Positions 25,367-34,188 of a DNA stretch of 37,507 nucleotides are shown in pieces. This stretch comes from Crocinitomicaceae bacterium (lineage in GTDB: Bacteria; Bacteroidota; Bacteroidia; Flavobacteriales_D; Crocinitomicaceae): positions 1-37,507 of the forward strand of contig JAIOZF010000024.1 in assembly GCA_021740745.1 (NCBI GenBank), given 5' to 3'. Each line of letters starts with the position of its first letter. Position 1 is the stretch's first letter. The notes beneath the pieces were generated by a model, which searched no databases, had not been told where the DNA came from, and was given only the letters and a program-made list of their open reading frames with translations. Made by a program: the position numbers and the translations under genes.

Positions 25367-27643
25367 ATGAAAAAACAATTACTTATTCTTTCCGCGATTC
25401 TCTTAGGCGGAATTTCCTTTGCCCAACAAGGTGATGGAGGCACACCAAAAGGCCAAAAGGTCAGTTCAAATTTTAAAACAATGGACTCTAAAACTTTTGT
25501 ACAGCCAGATATAGCTGCATTGCAAGCTGAAGATGCTTTAGTTGATGGGACAGGAACTGCTCCATGGAGATTTGGATTTAACAATTATACTAACCTTGGA
25601 TTAAACAATGCTGGTACTTGGTATGACTTGCCAAATGGTGATAAATTGTGGTTGTTAAAAGTGACGTGTGAAAATGCCTTAACGGTTAACTTGACTTTCA
25701 AAGAAACAGAGATTACCGAAGGGAACGAATTGTACGTTTACAACCCAGACAAATCATTTATTCTTGGAAAATTTAGTGCTTACCATACGTATGAAGGCGT
25801 TTTAGGAACAGAATTGGTTCCTGGAAACACAGCAATTGTTGAATATTATGTTCCTCAAGCAAATGCCAATAAAATTGGAAATGTTACGGTTGGGACTGTA
25901 ACACATGGTTATAGAACAGCAAATGAATTTATGGAGAAAGCATTTGGAAGTTCAGGTTCTTGTAACATGAATGTGAATTGTACAGATGGTGCTGCTTGGA
26001 CAGATCAACGCAATGGTGCAGTGATGCTTGTTTCAGGAAGTTCAGGTTTTTGCTCAGGATCTTTAATTAACAATACTTTGAATGATGGGAAACCTTATGT
26101 ATTAACAGCAAATCACTGTTACAGCAATCCAGCATCTTGGATTTTCCGCTTCAACTGGCAATCTACTGGTTGTGCGAATGGTTCAAATCCGTCCTTCGTT
26201 TCTTTGTCGGGAGCAGTATTACGTTCAAGAAGAACACCATCAGATTTCTGTTTAGTGGAAATAACAGGTGGTTTAGTAGGTGGTACTGTGCCAGCTTCTT
26301 ATTCTCCTTATTTCTCAGGTTGGGACAATAGTGGTACAATTCCAACATCTACTGTAAGTATCCACCATCCGTCAGGGGATATCAAAAAAATCTCTTTCGA
26401 TGATGCGGCAGCAGGAATTTCTCAAGGAATGGGTTCAACTGAAGCTAATTCAACATGGACAGTAGAGTGGGATAGAAACACTACCACTGAAGGCGGTTCA
26501 TCAGGTTCACCTATATTTGATCAAAATCACCGAATCATTGGTCAATTATGGGGTGGAGGGGCATCATGTTCAAACCTTTCATCTCCTGATTATTACGGTC
26601 GTGTATCAAATTCTTGGAATCCTGCGAGCAGTAATTCAACAAATCAATTGAAATTTTGGTTAGATCCAAACAATGCAGGTGCTCAGTTTATTGATGGTTA
26701 TGATCCATCTGGAGCGTCATCTGTTGCAATTGATGCAGGATTAAACAACCCACAAGGTGTGTCAGGTACTTTCTGCGGAGCGGTTGTTTCTCCTCAAATT
26801 ACTATTTCAAACGGCGGAACAACTACGTTAACATCTGCGACAATTACGTACGGTGTGGATGGTGATTATAGTAATTCTTTCCCTTGGACAGGTTCATTGG
26901 CACAATATCAAACTGCTGCTGTTACACTGCCTAATATGACTTTGCCAGCTGGAAATCATACGTTCAATGCACAAGTTACGAGCCCAAATGGTTCAACTGA
27001 TGAGAATGCAAACAATAACTTGATAACTTCAGCTTTAACCATTGTGGTAAATGGTCAAACGGTTACGTTAAGTTTAGATTTGGATTGCTATGCATCTGAA
27101 ACTTCATGGGAATTGAGGGATGCTTCAAATACAGTTCTATACTCAGAGTCTGGTTATTCAGATGGTACACAAGGAATAATAACACGTGATTTTTGTCTGT
27201 CATACGGTTGTTATTCATTTAAATTAATGGATTCTTATGGTGATGGATTGACAAATTGCTCTGCAGCTAATGGTGGTAACGGAAGTTATAACATCACCTA
27301 CAATAGTGCGATTGTTGCTGAACTTTTAGAAGCAGATGCGAACTTTGCATTTACAAATACTAAGAATTTCTGTATACAAGATGTTACAGGTTTAGGTGAA
27401 ATTGATCTTTCTAATGCAGTTAGTATCTATCCTAATCCAGCAAACGAAACTGTAACAGTTTTTGCAAATAACTTAGATGTTACTAAAATTGAATTATTGA
27501 ACATAGCTGGACAAGTAATTTCAACTGTAACTGAAACAGCATCAACAACTAAATTGAATGTTTCTCAAATAGCTTCTGGAGTGTATTTAGTTAAAACGTA
27601 TACAACTGAAGGTACTGCAACAAAACAATTGATTATCAAATAA
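25367..27643 (+). CDS. secreted trypsin-like serine protease with T9SS sorting domain
   Basis: 758 residues, signal peptide MKKQLLILSAILLGGISFAQ. A propeptide-like region to about 195 is followed by an S1-type protease domain with the triad H250 (VLTANHC), D293 (SDFCLVE) and S379 (GGSSGSP). The layout resembles lysyl endopeptidase-type enzymes, with paired cysteines flanking the active site. A CARDB-like beta module follows (about 455-560), then a module with YGCYSFKLMDSYGDGL typical of Bacteroidetes secreted proteins. The last about 75 residues (SIYPNPANETV ... GVYLVKTY ... QLIIK) are a type A T9SS domain. It is 35 nt after the redoxin gene and ends at a strong terminator. Confidence 0.93.
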   Translation: MKKQLLILSAILLGGISFAQQGDGGTPKGQKVSSNFKTMDSKTFVQPDIAALQAEDALVDGTGTAPWRFGFNNYTNLGLNNAGTWYDLPNGDKLWLLKVTCENALTVNLTFKETEITEGNELYVYNPDKSFILGKFSAYHTYEGVLGTELVPGNTAIVEYYVPQANANKIGNVTVGTVTHGYRTANEFMEKAFGSSGSCNMNVNCTDGAAWTDQRNGAVMLVSGSSGFCSGSLINNTLNDGKPYVLTANHCYSNPASWIFRFNWQSTGCANGSNPSFVSLSGAVLRSRRTPSDFCLVEITGGLVGGTVPASYSPYFSGWDNSGTIPTSTVSIHHPSGDIKKISFDDAAAGISQGMGSTEANSTWTVEWDRNTTTEGGSSGSPIFDQNHRIIGQLWGGGASCSNLSSPDYYGRVSNSWNPASSNSTNQLKFWLDPNNAGAQFIDGYDPSGASSVAIDAGLNNPQGVSGTFCGAVVSPQITISNGGTTTLTSATITYGVDGDYSNSFPWTGSLAQYQTAAVTLPNMTLPAGNHTFNAQVTSPNGSTDENANNNLITSALTIVVNGQTVTLSLDLDCYASETSWELRDASNTVLYSESGYSDGTQGIITRDFCLSYGCYSFKLMDSYGDGLTNCSAANGGNGSYNITYNSAIVAELLEADANFAFTNTKNFCIQDVTGLGEIDLSNAVSIYPNPANETVTVFANNLDVTKIELLNIAGQVISTVTETASTTKLNVSQIASGVYLVKTYTTEGTATKQLIIK

Positions 27644-27662
27644 TCTTGAAATTTCTTTAAAC

Positions 27663-27695
27663 AAAAAATCCTCAACGCAAGTTGAGGATTTTTTT
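27663..27695. terminator. bidirectional terminator between protease and aldehyde dehydrogenase genes
   Basis: Stem ATCCTCAAC / GTTGAGGAT, extended by A/T pairs to 14 bp, with a GCAA loop, A tract before and T tract after. It fits both convergent genes, the protease (+) and the dehydrogenase (-). Confidence 0.9.
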
Positions 27696-27700
27696 GTATC

Positions 27701-27742
27701 TACAATCTACAATCTGCAATTTGTAATCTATAATCTGCAATC
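27701..27742 (-). repeat. heptamer tandem array downstream of aldehyde dehydrogenase
   Basis: Six tandem 7-nt units on the + strand, exactly in phase over 42 nt: TACAATC, TACAATC, TGCAATT, TGTAATC, TATAATC, TGCAATC, preceded by a shortened TGTATC. Consensus TRYAATC. It lies between the terminator and the dehydrogenase stop codon. Confidence 0.75.
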
Positions 27743-27749
27743 AATATCC

Positions 27750-29192
27750 TCAATACTTAATAAACACATTCTTAGGTTCGGTAAAGAAGCGCAAAGCCTC
27801 TAAACCACCTTCTCTTCCAACACCAGAAGCTTTAACTCCTCCGAAAGGTGTGCGTAAATCACGCACCAGCCAAGAATTGATCCATACGATACCTGACTGT
27901 ATTTTATCTGCCATGCGATGTGCACGTTTTAAATCACTAGTCCACAAAGTTGCAGCAAGACCATATTGAGTTGAATTGGCCATCATCAATACTTCTTGCT
28001 CTGTATCAAAAGGTGTAATAGTAACTACTGGACCAAAAATTTCTTCTTGATTTGTTCTACAATCGTATGCTAATCCTTCGATTACGGTTGGTCGCAAGTA
28101 ATAACCATCTTTGAATGCACCTTCTAATTGAACGCGAACACCACCTGTTAAAACGGTTCCGCCTTCTTCTTTTGCTAACTCAACATAGGACAATACTTTT
28201 TCCAAATGTGGTAAGGAAACTACTGCACCAAGTATTGCTTTAGGATCTTCTGGATTCGAGACGGTTGTTTTAGCCACTTTCGCAACAAATGCTTCTTTGA
28301 ATTTATCGTAGATTGGTCGCTCCACAAAGATTCGTGAACCACAAAGGCAAATTTGTCCTTGATTTGCGAACGAAGAGCGTAATGTAGTACTCAGCATATC
28401 GTCAAAATCACAATCTGCAAAAATGATATTTGGATTTTTACCCCCTAATTCAAGTGATAACTTTTTAAACATCGGAGCTGCTGTGCGGGCAATATATTCT
28501 CCCGTTTTTGTTCCACCTGTGAATGATATCGCTTTAATTTTTGGATGTTTTACAATAGCATCACCAACACTTCCTCCCAATCCGTGTAAAATATTCAATA
28601 CGCCATCCGGCATTCCAGCATCTTTTGCTACTTGTCCTAATAGATAAGCAGTATAAGGTGTAATTTCGGAAGGTTTTGCTACCACACAATTTCCGGCAGC
28701 TAAAGCAGGTGCAATTTTCCACGAAAACAGGTACAGAGGTAAATTCCATGGCGAAATACAACCAACAATTCCAACTGGCTTGCGAATGGTATAATTAATT
28801 CCAACACCTTCCATGTAATGTGATTCTGACGAAAAGTGTATGATGCCTGTTGCGAAAAAATGAAAATTTGAGATTGCTCGCGGAATATCAACATGAGCGG
28901 CAAGTGTCAATGGTTTCCCATTGTCACGCGATTCAGCGGCTACAAATTCATCCATTCGCTTTTCAATTCCTTCAGATAAGCGAACTAAAATCGCACTGCG
29001 ATCTTCAGCACTCATACTCGACCAAATTGGAAATGCGTCTTCAGCTGCTTTCACAGCAAGTTCAACATCTCTTTCATCGGAGTTGGGAATTAAACTATAT
29101 ACTTTGCCCGTTGCTGGCTCGTAATTATCGATGTACTCGCCACCAATAGGTGCGCAGTAATTGCCATTGATGAAATTTTGTAATTTTTCCAT
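27750..29192 (-). CDS. aldehyde dehydrogenase, ALDH8-like (2-aminomuconate/2-hydroxymuconate semialdehyde type)
   Basis: NAD-dependent dehydrogenase of 480 residues. Cofactor segment ISPWNLPLYLFSWKIAPALAAGN, glycine motif SFTGGTKTGE, general-base segment LELGGKNPNIIF and nucleophile in FANQGQICLCGSRIFVE (first Cys of CLC), followed by EEIFGPVV. The NQGQICLC and PWNLPLYLFSWK segments closely resemble human ALDH8A1 and bacterial 2-aminomuconic/2-hydroxymuconic semialdehyde dehydrogenases, which act in tryptophan (kynurenine) or catechol meta-cleavage breakdown. No other gene of those pathways is in the window, so the substrate assignment is tentative; family membership is firm. It follows the VanZ-like gene after 15 nt, probably as one transcript. 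Confidence 0.88.
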   Translation of the reverse strand: MEKLQNFINGNYCAPIGGEYIDNYEPATGKVYSLIPNSDERDVELAVKAAEDAFPIWSSMSAEDRSAILVRLSEGIEKRMDEFVAAESRDNGKPLTLAAHVDIPRAISNFHFFATGIIHFSSESHYMEGVGINYTIRKPVGIVGCISPWNLPLYLFSWKIAPALAAGNCVVAKPSEITPYTAYLLGQVAKDAGMPDGVLNILHGLGGSVGDAIVKHPKIKAISFTGGTKTGEYIARTAAPMFKKLSLELGGKNPNIIFADCDFDDMLSTTLRSSFANQGQICLCGSRIFVERPIYDKFKEAFVAKVAKTTVSNPEDPKAILGAVVSLPHLEKVLSYVELAKEEGGTVLTGGVRVQLEGAFKDGYYLRPTVIEGLAYDCRTNQEEIFGPVVTITPFDTEQEVLMMANSTQYGLAATLWTSDLKRAHRMADKIQSGIVWINSWLVRDLRTPFGGVKASGVGREGGLEALRFFTEPKNVFIKY

Positions 29193-29207
29193 GTATTGTT
29201 TTTCGCT

Positions 29208-29582
29208 CTACGAAATTACATTGAATTTTAATAAAATTTGATTGATTGCTTTTCGAAAGAGCAGAAATAACACGATTCCAATACTAACACCAGCAGAATT
29301 GGCTAGAAAGTCATAAAAAGAAGTTTCTCTCCCGACAAATGATTGGAGAAATTCAATCAATATTCCATAAGTCACAATAAGTAATGTTGACACCGTATAT
29401 TGCATGATGTTCTTCCCCAATAATAGAATATTTAATGAAAAAACAGCGTAAGCAATAAAATGACCTACTTTGTCATTCGTTGGAATAGTCAAATTAGTTC
29501 GAGGGGGCATTAAACTTAAGACAGTAATGGCTACAAAAACAACCAAGGCCGATAAAAAAATGAATCTCCTCCCTCTAAACAT
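29208..29582 (-). CDS. VanZ-like membrane protein
   Basis: A 124-residue inner-membrane protein with four hydrophobic segments (about 8-22, 42-57, 62-80 and 93-110). The VanZ-family pattern is DKVGHFIAYAVFS in the second part and GILIEFLQSFVGRETSFYDFLANSAG in the third (E, Q, R, D spaced as in the family). The family is named after teicoplanin-resistance VanZ, but most members, including chromosomal bacteroidete ones like this, have no proven role. It precedes the aldehyde dehydrogenase by 15 nt. No glycopeptide-resistance genes are nearby. Confidence 0.85.
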   Translation of the reverse strand: MFRGRRFIFLSALVVFVAITVLSLMPPRTNLTIPTNDKVGHFIAYAVFSLNILLLGKNIMQYTVSTLLIVTYGILIEFLQSFVGRETSFYDFLANSAGVSIGIVLFLLFRKAINQILLKFNVIS

Positions 29583-29603
29583 ATCTTTTTCTAATCGTTA
29601 CTT

Positions 29604-29631
29604 CCTTAAGCCATATGCCTGACGCCTCAAA
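29604..29631 (-). repeat. heptamer tandem array downstream of the S9 peptidase
   Basis: Four 7-nt units on the + strand, each beginning with CC: CCTTAAG, CCATATG, CCTGACG, CCTCAAA (CC at 29604, 29611, 29618 and 29625). It lies directly after the S9 peptidase stop codon. It is more degenerate than the other arrays. Confidence 0.45.
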
Positions 29632-29632
29632 T

Positions 29633-32431
29633 CTAATATCCAAGTTCCTTTCCTTTCTTCACTGCTGGAATTCCTTCCAATAGCCAAACAGGTGCTTCTT
29701 GTCCCATTAAATAATGATCAAAAAATTGACGCATACGGATACTTAAATCGAAACGATTGGCATTTTTCATTAGGTTGTGATCATCACCGTTATAGTTCAG
29801 CAACCATACTGGTTTTTGTAAGCGACGCATACCTGTGTACATCTCAATACTTTGGTACCATGGTACTGCGCCATCTTCATCGTTGTGCATGATTAACAAA
29901 GGCGTTTTTACCTTTGGCAAATGAAACAATGGTGAGTTTTCAATGTACAATTCAGGTGCTTCCCAAATGGTTTTTCCGATTCTACTTTGTGTTCGTTCGT
30001 ATTGAAATTGTCGGTTGACCCCAGTCCCCCAGCGAATTCCGCCGTATGCAGAGAACATATTAGATACTGGCGCTCCTGCCATTGCAGCTGCAAATCGATC
30101 TGTCATTGTAATTAATTGTGCAGTTTGATATCCACCCCAACTTTGACCTTGTAAACCCATACGTTTTGGGTCAATGGAAGGAACAAGTTTCAACACATGG
30201 TCGGTTCCACTCATAATACAATCATAAGCTGATTTTGCCGGATGACCAATTTTATAGCGAACATCTGGAATGAATACAACATAACCTGCAGAAGCATATT
30301 CGGTTGGATAAATGATTGAAGCCGTTGGCTTAGGAGCGTAATGATTGTGTAAATCATCAGCATACAATTCATAATAATATATCAGCAGAGGATAAGATTT
30401 GCTTGGGTCAAAATTCTCCGGTTTGTATAAAAGTCCTTCAAGTGGAATTCCATCGTAACTCTTCCATTTGATTAACTCCACTGTTGCCCAATTGTAATCA
30501 GCTTGCTGTGGATTGGTATTCGTTACTATTTTTTCAGTTGAAAAGTCAATTTTGCTCAATCGCAATTCTGGATAATCACTTAAGGACATTTTTCTAAATA
30601 AGATTTTGTCACTTCCTTTTGATCGCGTTATTCCAGCAATTTTATGATTGGTTGAATAGCGCTGAACCATATCAGTATGATCTCCGTGATCAATTAAGGT
30701 GTAAATTGATTCAGCTTTTGTTGTTTCATTGAATCCTTTAATGTAAGAATTCTGGTAAGAATAGTAAACGGAATCAGCGTACCATTTTTCGATGGAAAGT
30801 CTAGTTTTTGCTTGTAAACCTTCTGCATTTGTCAAACAAAAAAGTGTATTATTGGCAATCGAATAAGTCCAAATATCGTATTCCGATTGTAATAAAATCT
30901 CTTCTTCGTTCTCGGTATATCCGCTGACACCAAATGGATATGCGAGCATTGGCATACCATTCATATCTCTTTGCCAGTTGACATTTTTACTTGAACAAGT
31001 GATACATTTCTCTTCTTTCGTTGTTGGATTTAAATAGTAATAGTTGTTCGTTTTTTCATTGAAATAAGTGTAGTGTTTACCACTTGGTGAAAGTTGACCA
31101 TCTAAACGAACAGCCTTTTTTATTAATTCGGGTTCACCCGTTAGAACGGACACTCTATAATGATCTTCTTTGTCAGGTGAGTCCCATTGATTTTCTAATT
31201 TATAGGTTTCATCGGAATAGGCAAAAAGGTAATCACCTACTAGTTTTGCATTAGCAGAAAGGTTTAAGGTGTCATTCGAAAGTGGAATGAATTTATCCTC
31301 CTTTAACAAGTATGCAAACAACTGTGATTTCTTTTGATCCCGCTTTAATTCCACCAATTGTTGTGGTTGTATACGATCATCTTGGTAATGCCAGATATCT
31401 AATTTTGGTTTTTCCGTTTCGAGTAAAGTGTCTTTTGGTTCAGTGTAAGAACTATCAGCAATTCCAAAATAAAGAATTCGATTATCTTCTGTAAATAAGG
31501 GTTTGTAATGTTCTGAAATCGCTTTTCCAGCTGGCAGTTGATGGTTTAAAGTATCTGCAATGCGTTTGCTTGTTTTTGAAGGAAAATGATAGCATTCCAG
31601 CTGAAAATTTTTCACTTTCGCCGTATCAGCACTGTGAACAAATGCAAAGTTTTCTCCATCTTTTGAATAACTCAATTGACGAATGGAAGTACCATTAGGA
31701 AAGGTATAAATGATTTTATCTTTCCCTTCATAAATCATTAATGCAAATGAATCTACCTTGTCTTTTTGATGACTTACTACAGCCAACCTTTTTCCGTTTT
31801 CACTAAATAGGTAATCGGTTATATTTTTCAATTTATACTGATTTCCACTCGCAGGTTCAAGTACGGTTAGGATATTACCATCTGATTTCACTTCGTTTTT
31901 GTCCACTGAGCTTGCCGAAGTGTTCTTTTTGCAACTGTGTTTTTTCTTCTTTTTCGTCGGAACAGCTGATTCTAATTTATTTTCATCGATTGTATATGCT
32001 AACAAGCCCGTTTTTTCGGCTATTTTAAACGATTTTAGTTTGGCAACTTTCGTCAATGAATCACTTGCAAAAACATAGATTCCTAGTGTGTCTTTGGGCC
32101 ATTTCTTTTTATCAATTTTATTCAACTCACAGTTTCGGAGGGTATCAAATCCAGGTGTGATTTTAAAAACAAGAAAATCATTTATAAAAGAGAATTGTGC
32201 CTCTTTAGCTCTTGGGAAAGAATCCTTTTTGCCCGTTTCTTGATCATACAGAAACAAGAACCCATCTCCTTGAAGTGGATTGATTTCATAAGCCACATAT
32301 CTGCCATTGGTTGAAATAAGTGCATTATCAATTTTTTTCCAATCGTTGTAAATGGTATGATCGATGACTTTTTTTTGTGACCAAGAAAAAAATGGCAGAA
32401 GTGCCACAAAAAATAGTATGAATTTAAACAT
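29633..32431 (-). CDS. exported S9-family (prolyl oligopeptidase-like) peptidase
   Basis: 932 residues with signal peptide MFKFILFFVALLPFFSWSQ, so probably periplasmic. The N-terminal about 650 residues look like a beta-propeller (repeated 'SPSGKHYTYF'-type blades). The C-terminal alpha/beta-hydrolase domain has nucleophile S764 in GQSWGGYQ, acid D853 (HNDEDGAVPW) and H885 (NGDDHN), the dipeptidyl-peptidase/acylaminoacyl-peptidase pattern. A Lys-rich, low-complexity loop with one cysteine lies at about 158-185 in the propeller. No T9SS domain. It follows hemW by 70 nt with only a weak hairpin (32462-32480) between them. Role: cleavage of imported peptides. Confidence 0.9.
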   Translation of the reverse strand: MFKFILFFVALLPFFSWSQKKVIDHTIYNDWKKIDNALISTNGRYVAYEINPLQGDGFLFLYDQETGKKDSFPRAKEAQFSFINDFLVFKITPGFDTLRNCELNKIDKKKWPKDTLGIYVFASDSLTKVAKLKSFKIAEKTGLLAYTIDENKLESAVPTKKKKKHSCKKNTSASSVDKNEVKSDGNILTVLEPASGNQYKLKNITDYLFSENGKRLAVVSHQKDKVDSFALMIYEGKDKIIYTFPNGTSIRQLSYSKDGENFAFVHSADTAKVKNFQLECYHFPSKTSKRIADTLNHQLPAGKAISEHYKPLFTEDNRILYFGIADSSYTEPKDTLLETEKPKLDIWHYQDDRIQPQQLVELKRDQKKSQLFAYLLKEDKFIPLSNDTLNLSANAKLVGDYLFAYSDETYKLENQWDSPDKEDHYRVSVLTGEPELIKKAVRLDGQLSPSGKHYTYFNEKTNNYYYLNPTTKEEKCITCSSKNVNWQRDMNGMPMLAYPFGVSGYTENEEEILLQSEYDIWTYSIANNTLFCLTNAEGLQAKTRLSIEKWYADSVYYSYQNSYIKGFNETTKAESIYTLIDHGDHTDMVQRYSTNHKIAGITRSKGSDKILFRKMSLSDYPELRLSKIDFSTEKIVTNTNPQQADYNWATVELIKWKSYDGIPLEGLLYKPENFDPSKSYPLLIYYYELYADDLHNHYAPKPTASIIYPTEYASAGYVVFIPDVRYKIGHPAKSAYDCIMSGTDHVLKLVPSIDPKRMGLQGQSWGGYQTAQLITMTDRFAAAMAGAPVSNMFSAYGGIRWGTGVNRQFQYERTQSRIGKTIWEAPELYIENSPLFHLPKVKTPLLIMHNDEDGAVPWYQSIEMYTGMRRLQKPVWLLNYNGDDHNLMKNANRFDLSIRMRQFFDHYLMGQEAPVWLLEGIPAVKKGKELGY

Positions 32432-32501
32432 GCTTATAGATTTGTTGAATAGTAAAAATACCCAAACTTTTTAAATTTGGACCTTAGTTGAAGATAACAG
32501 C

Positions 32502-33626
32502 TTAGGTTAAAAAGAGTTCGCTGGCAATATAATCGGCCTTCAATTTCCCTTCCTTCGTTAAACGCAGAAGGGTAGAGGACTTCTCCATCCAACCATAAGC
32601 AACGAATTCTGTTATTTTGGCATCAATTGCTGGACTAATAGAATTTATTTTTTTGAGCTGGTCGATTGAAACACCAAAATTAGTGCGTAATCCTGTCAGC
32701 AAGAGTTCATTCCAACGTTCATTCACACTTAGCTTTTCATCTGAAAACCAAGATGAATCTTTACCCATGGATTCCATGTATTTTCGATTATTGGAAACAT
32801 TCCAACGACGCGATTCACCATCGAATGAATGAGCAGAAGGACCAACACCTAAATACATTTGACTAGTCCAATAATTCGTGTTGTGTATAGCATAATGTTG
32901 ATTTTTAGCAAAATTGGATATTTCATATTGTTCGAATCCTGCTAACTCGGTCATTGAAACAAGTAACTCAAACTGATCACTTTGTTGGTCTTCATTCGCT
33001 GGAATGATTTTTTTCTCTTTGACTAATTTATTTAACAGCGTTTTTTCTTCCACTGTCAAGCAATAGGCTGAAAGATGGTTTACGTTCATATTAAGAACTC
33101 GTTGAATATGATCTTTCCATTCCTCCAAGCTTAAGTTCGGTAAGCCATAAATTAAATCGACGGTAATATTTTGAAATCCAGCTTCTTGAGCTAAACGAAC
33201 TGCATTTTCGGCTTCTTCAACTGAATGCGCTCGATTCATCCAACTTAAATCATCCGCTCTAAAGGACTGAATTCCGATACTTAGACGATTGATACCAGCA
33301 TCTTTCCAGATCTTGAGTTGCTGATGCTTAATATCATCTGGATTCGCTTCCAGGGTAATTTCAGCATTTTCTTCAATATTGAATAGACGCTTAATTTGTG
33401 TGAGAATATCTTTCAATTCTTGTTCTGTGAGTAAACTGGGTGTACCACCACCAAAATAGATGCTTTTAATACTTTCCTTATTCAGTTCATTGGCTCTCAA
33501 AACTATTTCTTGGCAAATAGTAGCAATCATTTCGGTTCGATACGCCTCAAAAGTGGTACTAAAATGAAAATCACAATAGGTACATTTCTGCTTGCAAAAA
33601 GGAATGTGGATATAGATACCAGCCAT
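32502..33626 (-). CDS. hemW: radical SAM heme chaperone HemW
   Basis: 374 residues. The N-terminal IYIHIPFCKQKCTYCDFHFS holds the radical-SAM cysteines C11, C15 and C18. Other HemW/HemN-like marks are YFGGGTPSLL, EANPDD, RLSIGIQSF, YEISNFAK and YLGVGPSAHSF, plus a C-terminal HemN-C-like domain. HemW binds heme and delivers it to respiratory proteins; it is often mis-annotated as coproporphyrinogen III oxidase, which needs an additional cysteine pattern and N-terminal region not seen here. It is divergent from the coiled-coil gene over 130 nt and upstream of the S9 peptidase. Confidence 0.92.
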   Translation of the reverse strand: MAGIYIHIPFCKQKCTYCDFHFSTTFEAYRTEMIATICQEIVLRANELNKESIKSIYFGGGTPSLLTEQELKDILTQIKRLFNIEENAEITLEANPDDIKHQQLKIWKDAGINRLSIGIQSFRADDLSWMNRAHSVEEAENAVRLAQEAGFQNITVDLIYGLPNLSLEEWKDHIQRVLNMNVNHLSAYCLTVEEKTLLNKLVKEKKIIPANEDQQSDQFELLVSMTELAGFEQYEISNFAKNQHYAIHNTNYWTSQMYLGVGPSAHSFDGESRRWNVSNNRKYMESMGKDSSWFSDEKLSVNERWNELLLTGLRTNFGVSIDQLKKINSISPAIDAKITEFVAYGWMEKSSTLLRLTKEGKLKADYIASELFLT

Positions 33627-33756
33627 GGTTGTAAAGATAATGAAAGAGTGGAATGATTTCTTATTCCATGTAACTTCAAATAAATGTTAATTTGTAAAAA
33701 TAAATGTGGAAGTAAAGGAGATTTCCCTATCTTTCGTCTGAATCAACTCATAAGAT

Positions 33757-34110
33757 ATGAAGGATTTTAAACGAAATAAAGAGGAATTAAATAGAGAACT
33801 GGATCAATTTGTCAATACTTTGAATGAATTGTTGCCGCGCTATGCCACTCTTTTGAGAAAACCGGACGTTTCAAATGAAGAGTTGAGTGAATTGGGTGAA
33901 ATTGAACATTTCTTAATTGAAGTGAATCATAAAATCTCTGATATCAAAAACCAATTGGAACAAGATCTATTCGGTCATTCCTTGGATACTTATTTTAAAC
34001 TCAAAGCAAAAGCAAAACTAGGCGATACAACTGCACAACGCAAAATTGACCGTTTAAAAGCTTCTTTTGAAGAATCACTGCGTGTCGGAAACGTCGTGAA
34101 CTGGAATTAG
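33757..34110 (+). CDS. predicted coiled-coil hypothetical protein
   Basis: A 117-residue, highly charged helical protein without a signal peptide or cysteines. Heptad-like Leu/Ile spacing (about residues 8-75) suggests a coiled coil. The C-terminal half (KLKAKAKLGDTTAQRKIDRLKASFEES) is also helical and basic. I do not recognise the family; it could be a small structural or nucleic-acid-associated protein, but there is no direct sign. The upstream sequence TATCTTTC at 33728-33735 is one base off the -7 consensus. It ends at the shared terminator with glycyl-tRNA synthetase. Confidence 0.65.
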   Translation: MKDFKRNKEELNRELDQFVNTLNELLPRYATLLRKPDVSNEELSELGEIEHFLIEVNHKISDIKNQLEQDLFGHSLDTYFKLKAKAKLGDTTAQRKIDRLKASFEESLRVGNVVNWN

Positions 34111-34128
34111 TAGAACGTCTAAAATAAA

Positions 34129-34182
34129 GCCACAAATACACGAATATTTTCCAAATTGAAACTCGATTCGTGCATTCGTGGC
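34129..34182 (-). terminator. long hairpin terminator of glyQS (17-bp stem)
   Basis: Arms at 34129-34145 and 34166-34182 with a 20-nt loop. The two positions that do not match become G-U pairs in the minus-strand RNA but A-C mismatches in the plus-strand RNA, and the minus-strand tail is TTTATTTT. It is therefore best read as the glyQS terminator, also able to slow the convergent + strand gene. The arm itself contains a tandem CACGAATG / CACGAAT. Confidence 0.75.
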
Positions 34183-34188
34183 AACCTT

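Noticed and set aside
29208-29582. VanZ-like gene as an antibiotic-resistance determinant
   Set aside because: Chromosomal VanZ-family proteins are common, and no van genes are nearby; there is no basis for a resistance call.
32932-32944. TTCGAATCC resembling a tRNA T-arm
   Set aside because: It is inside hemW, with no acceptor or anticodon stems around it.
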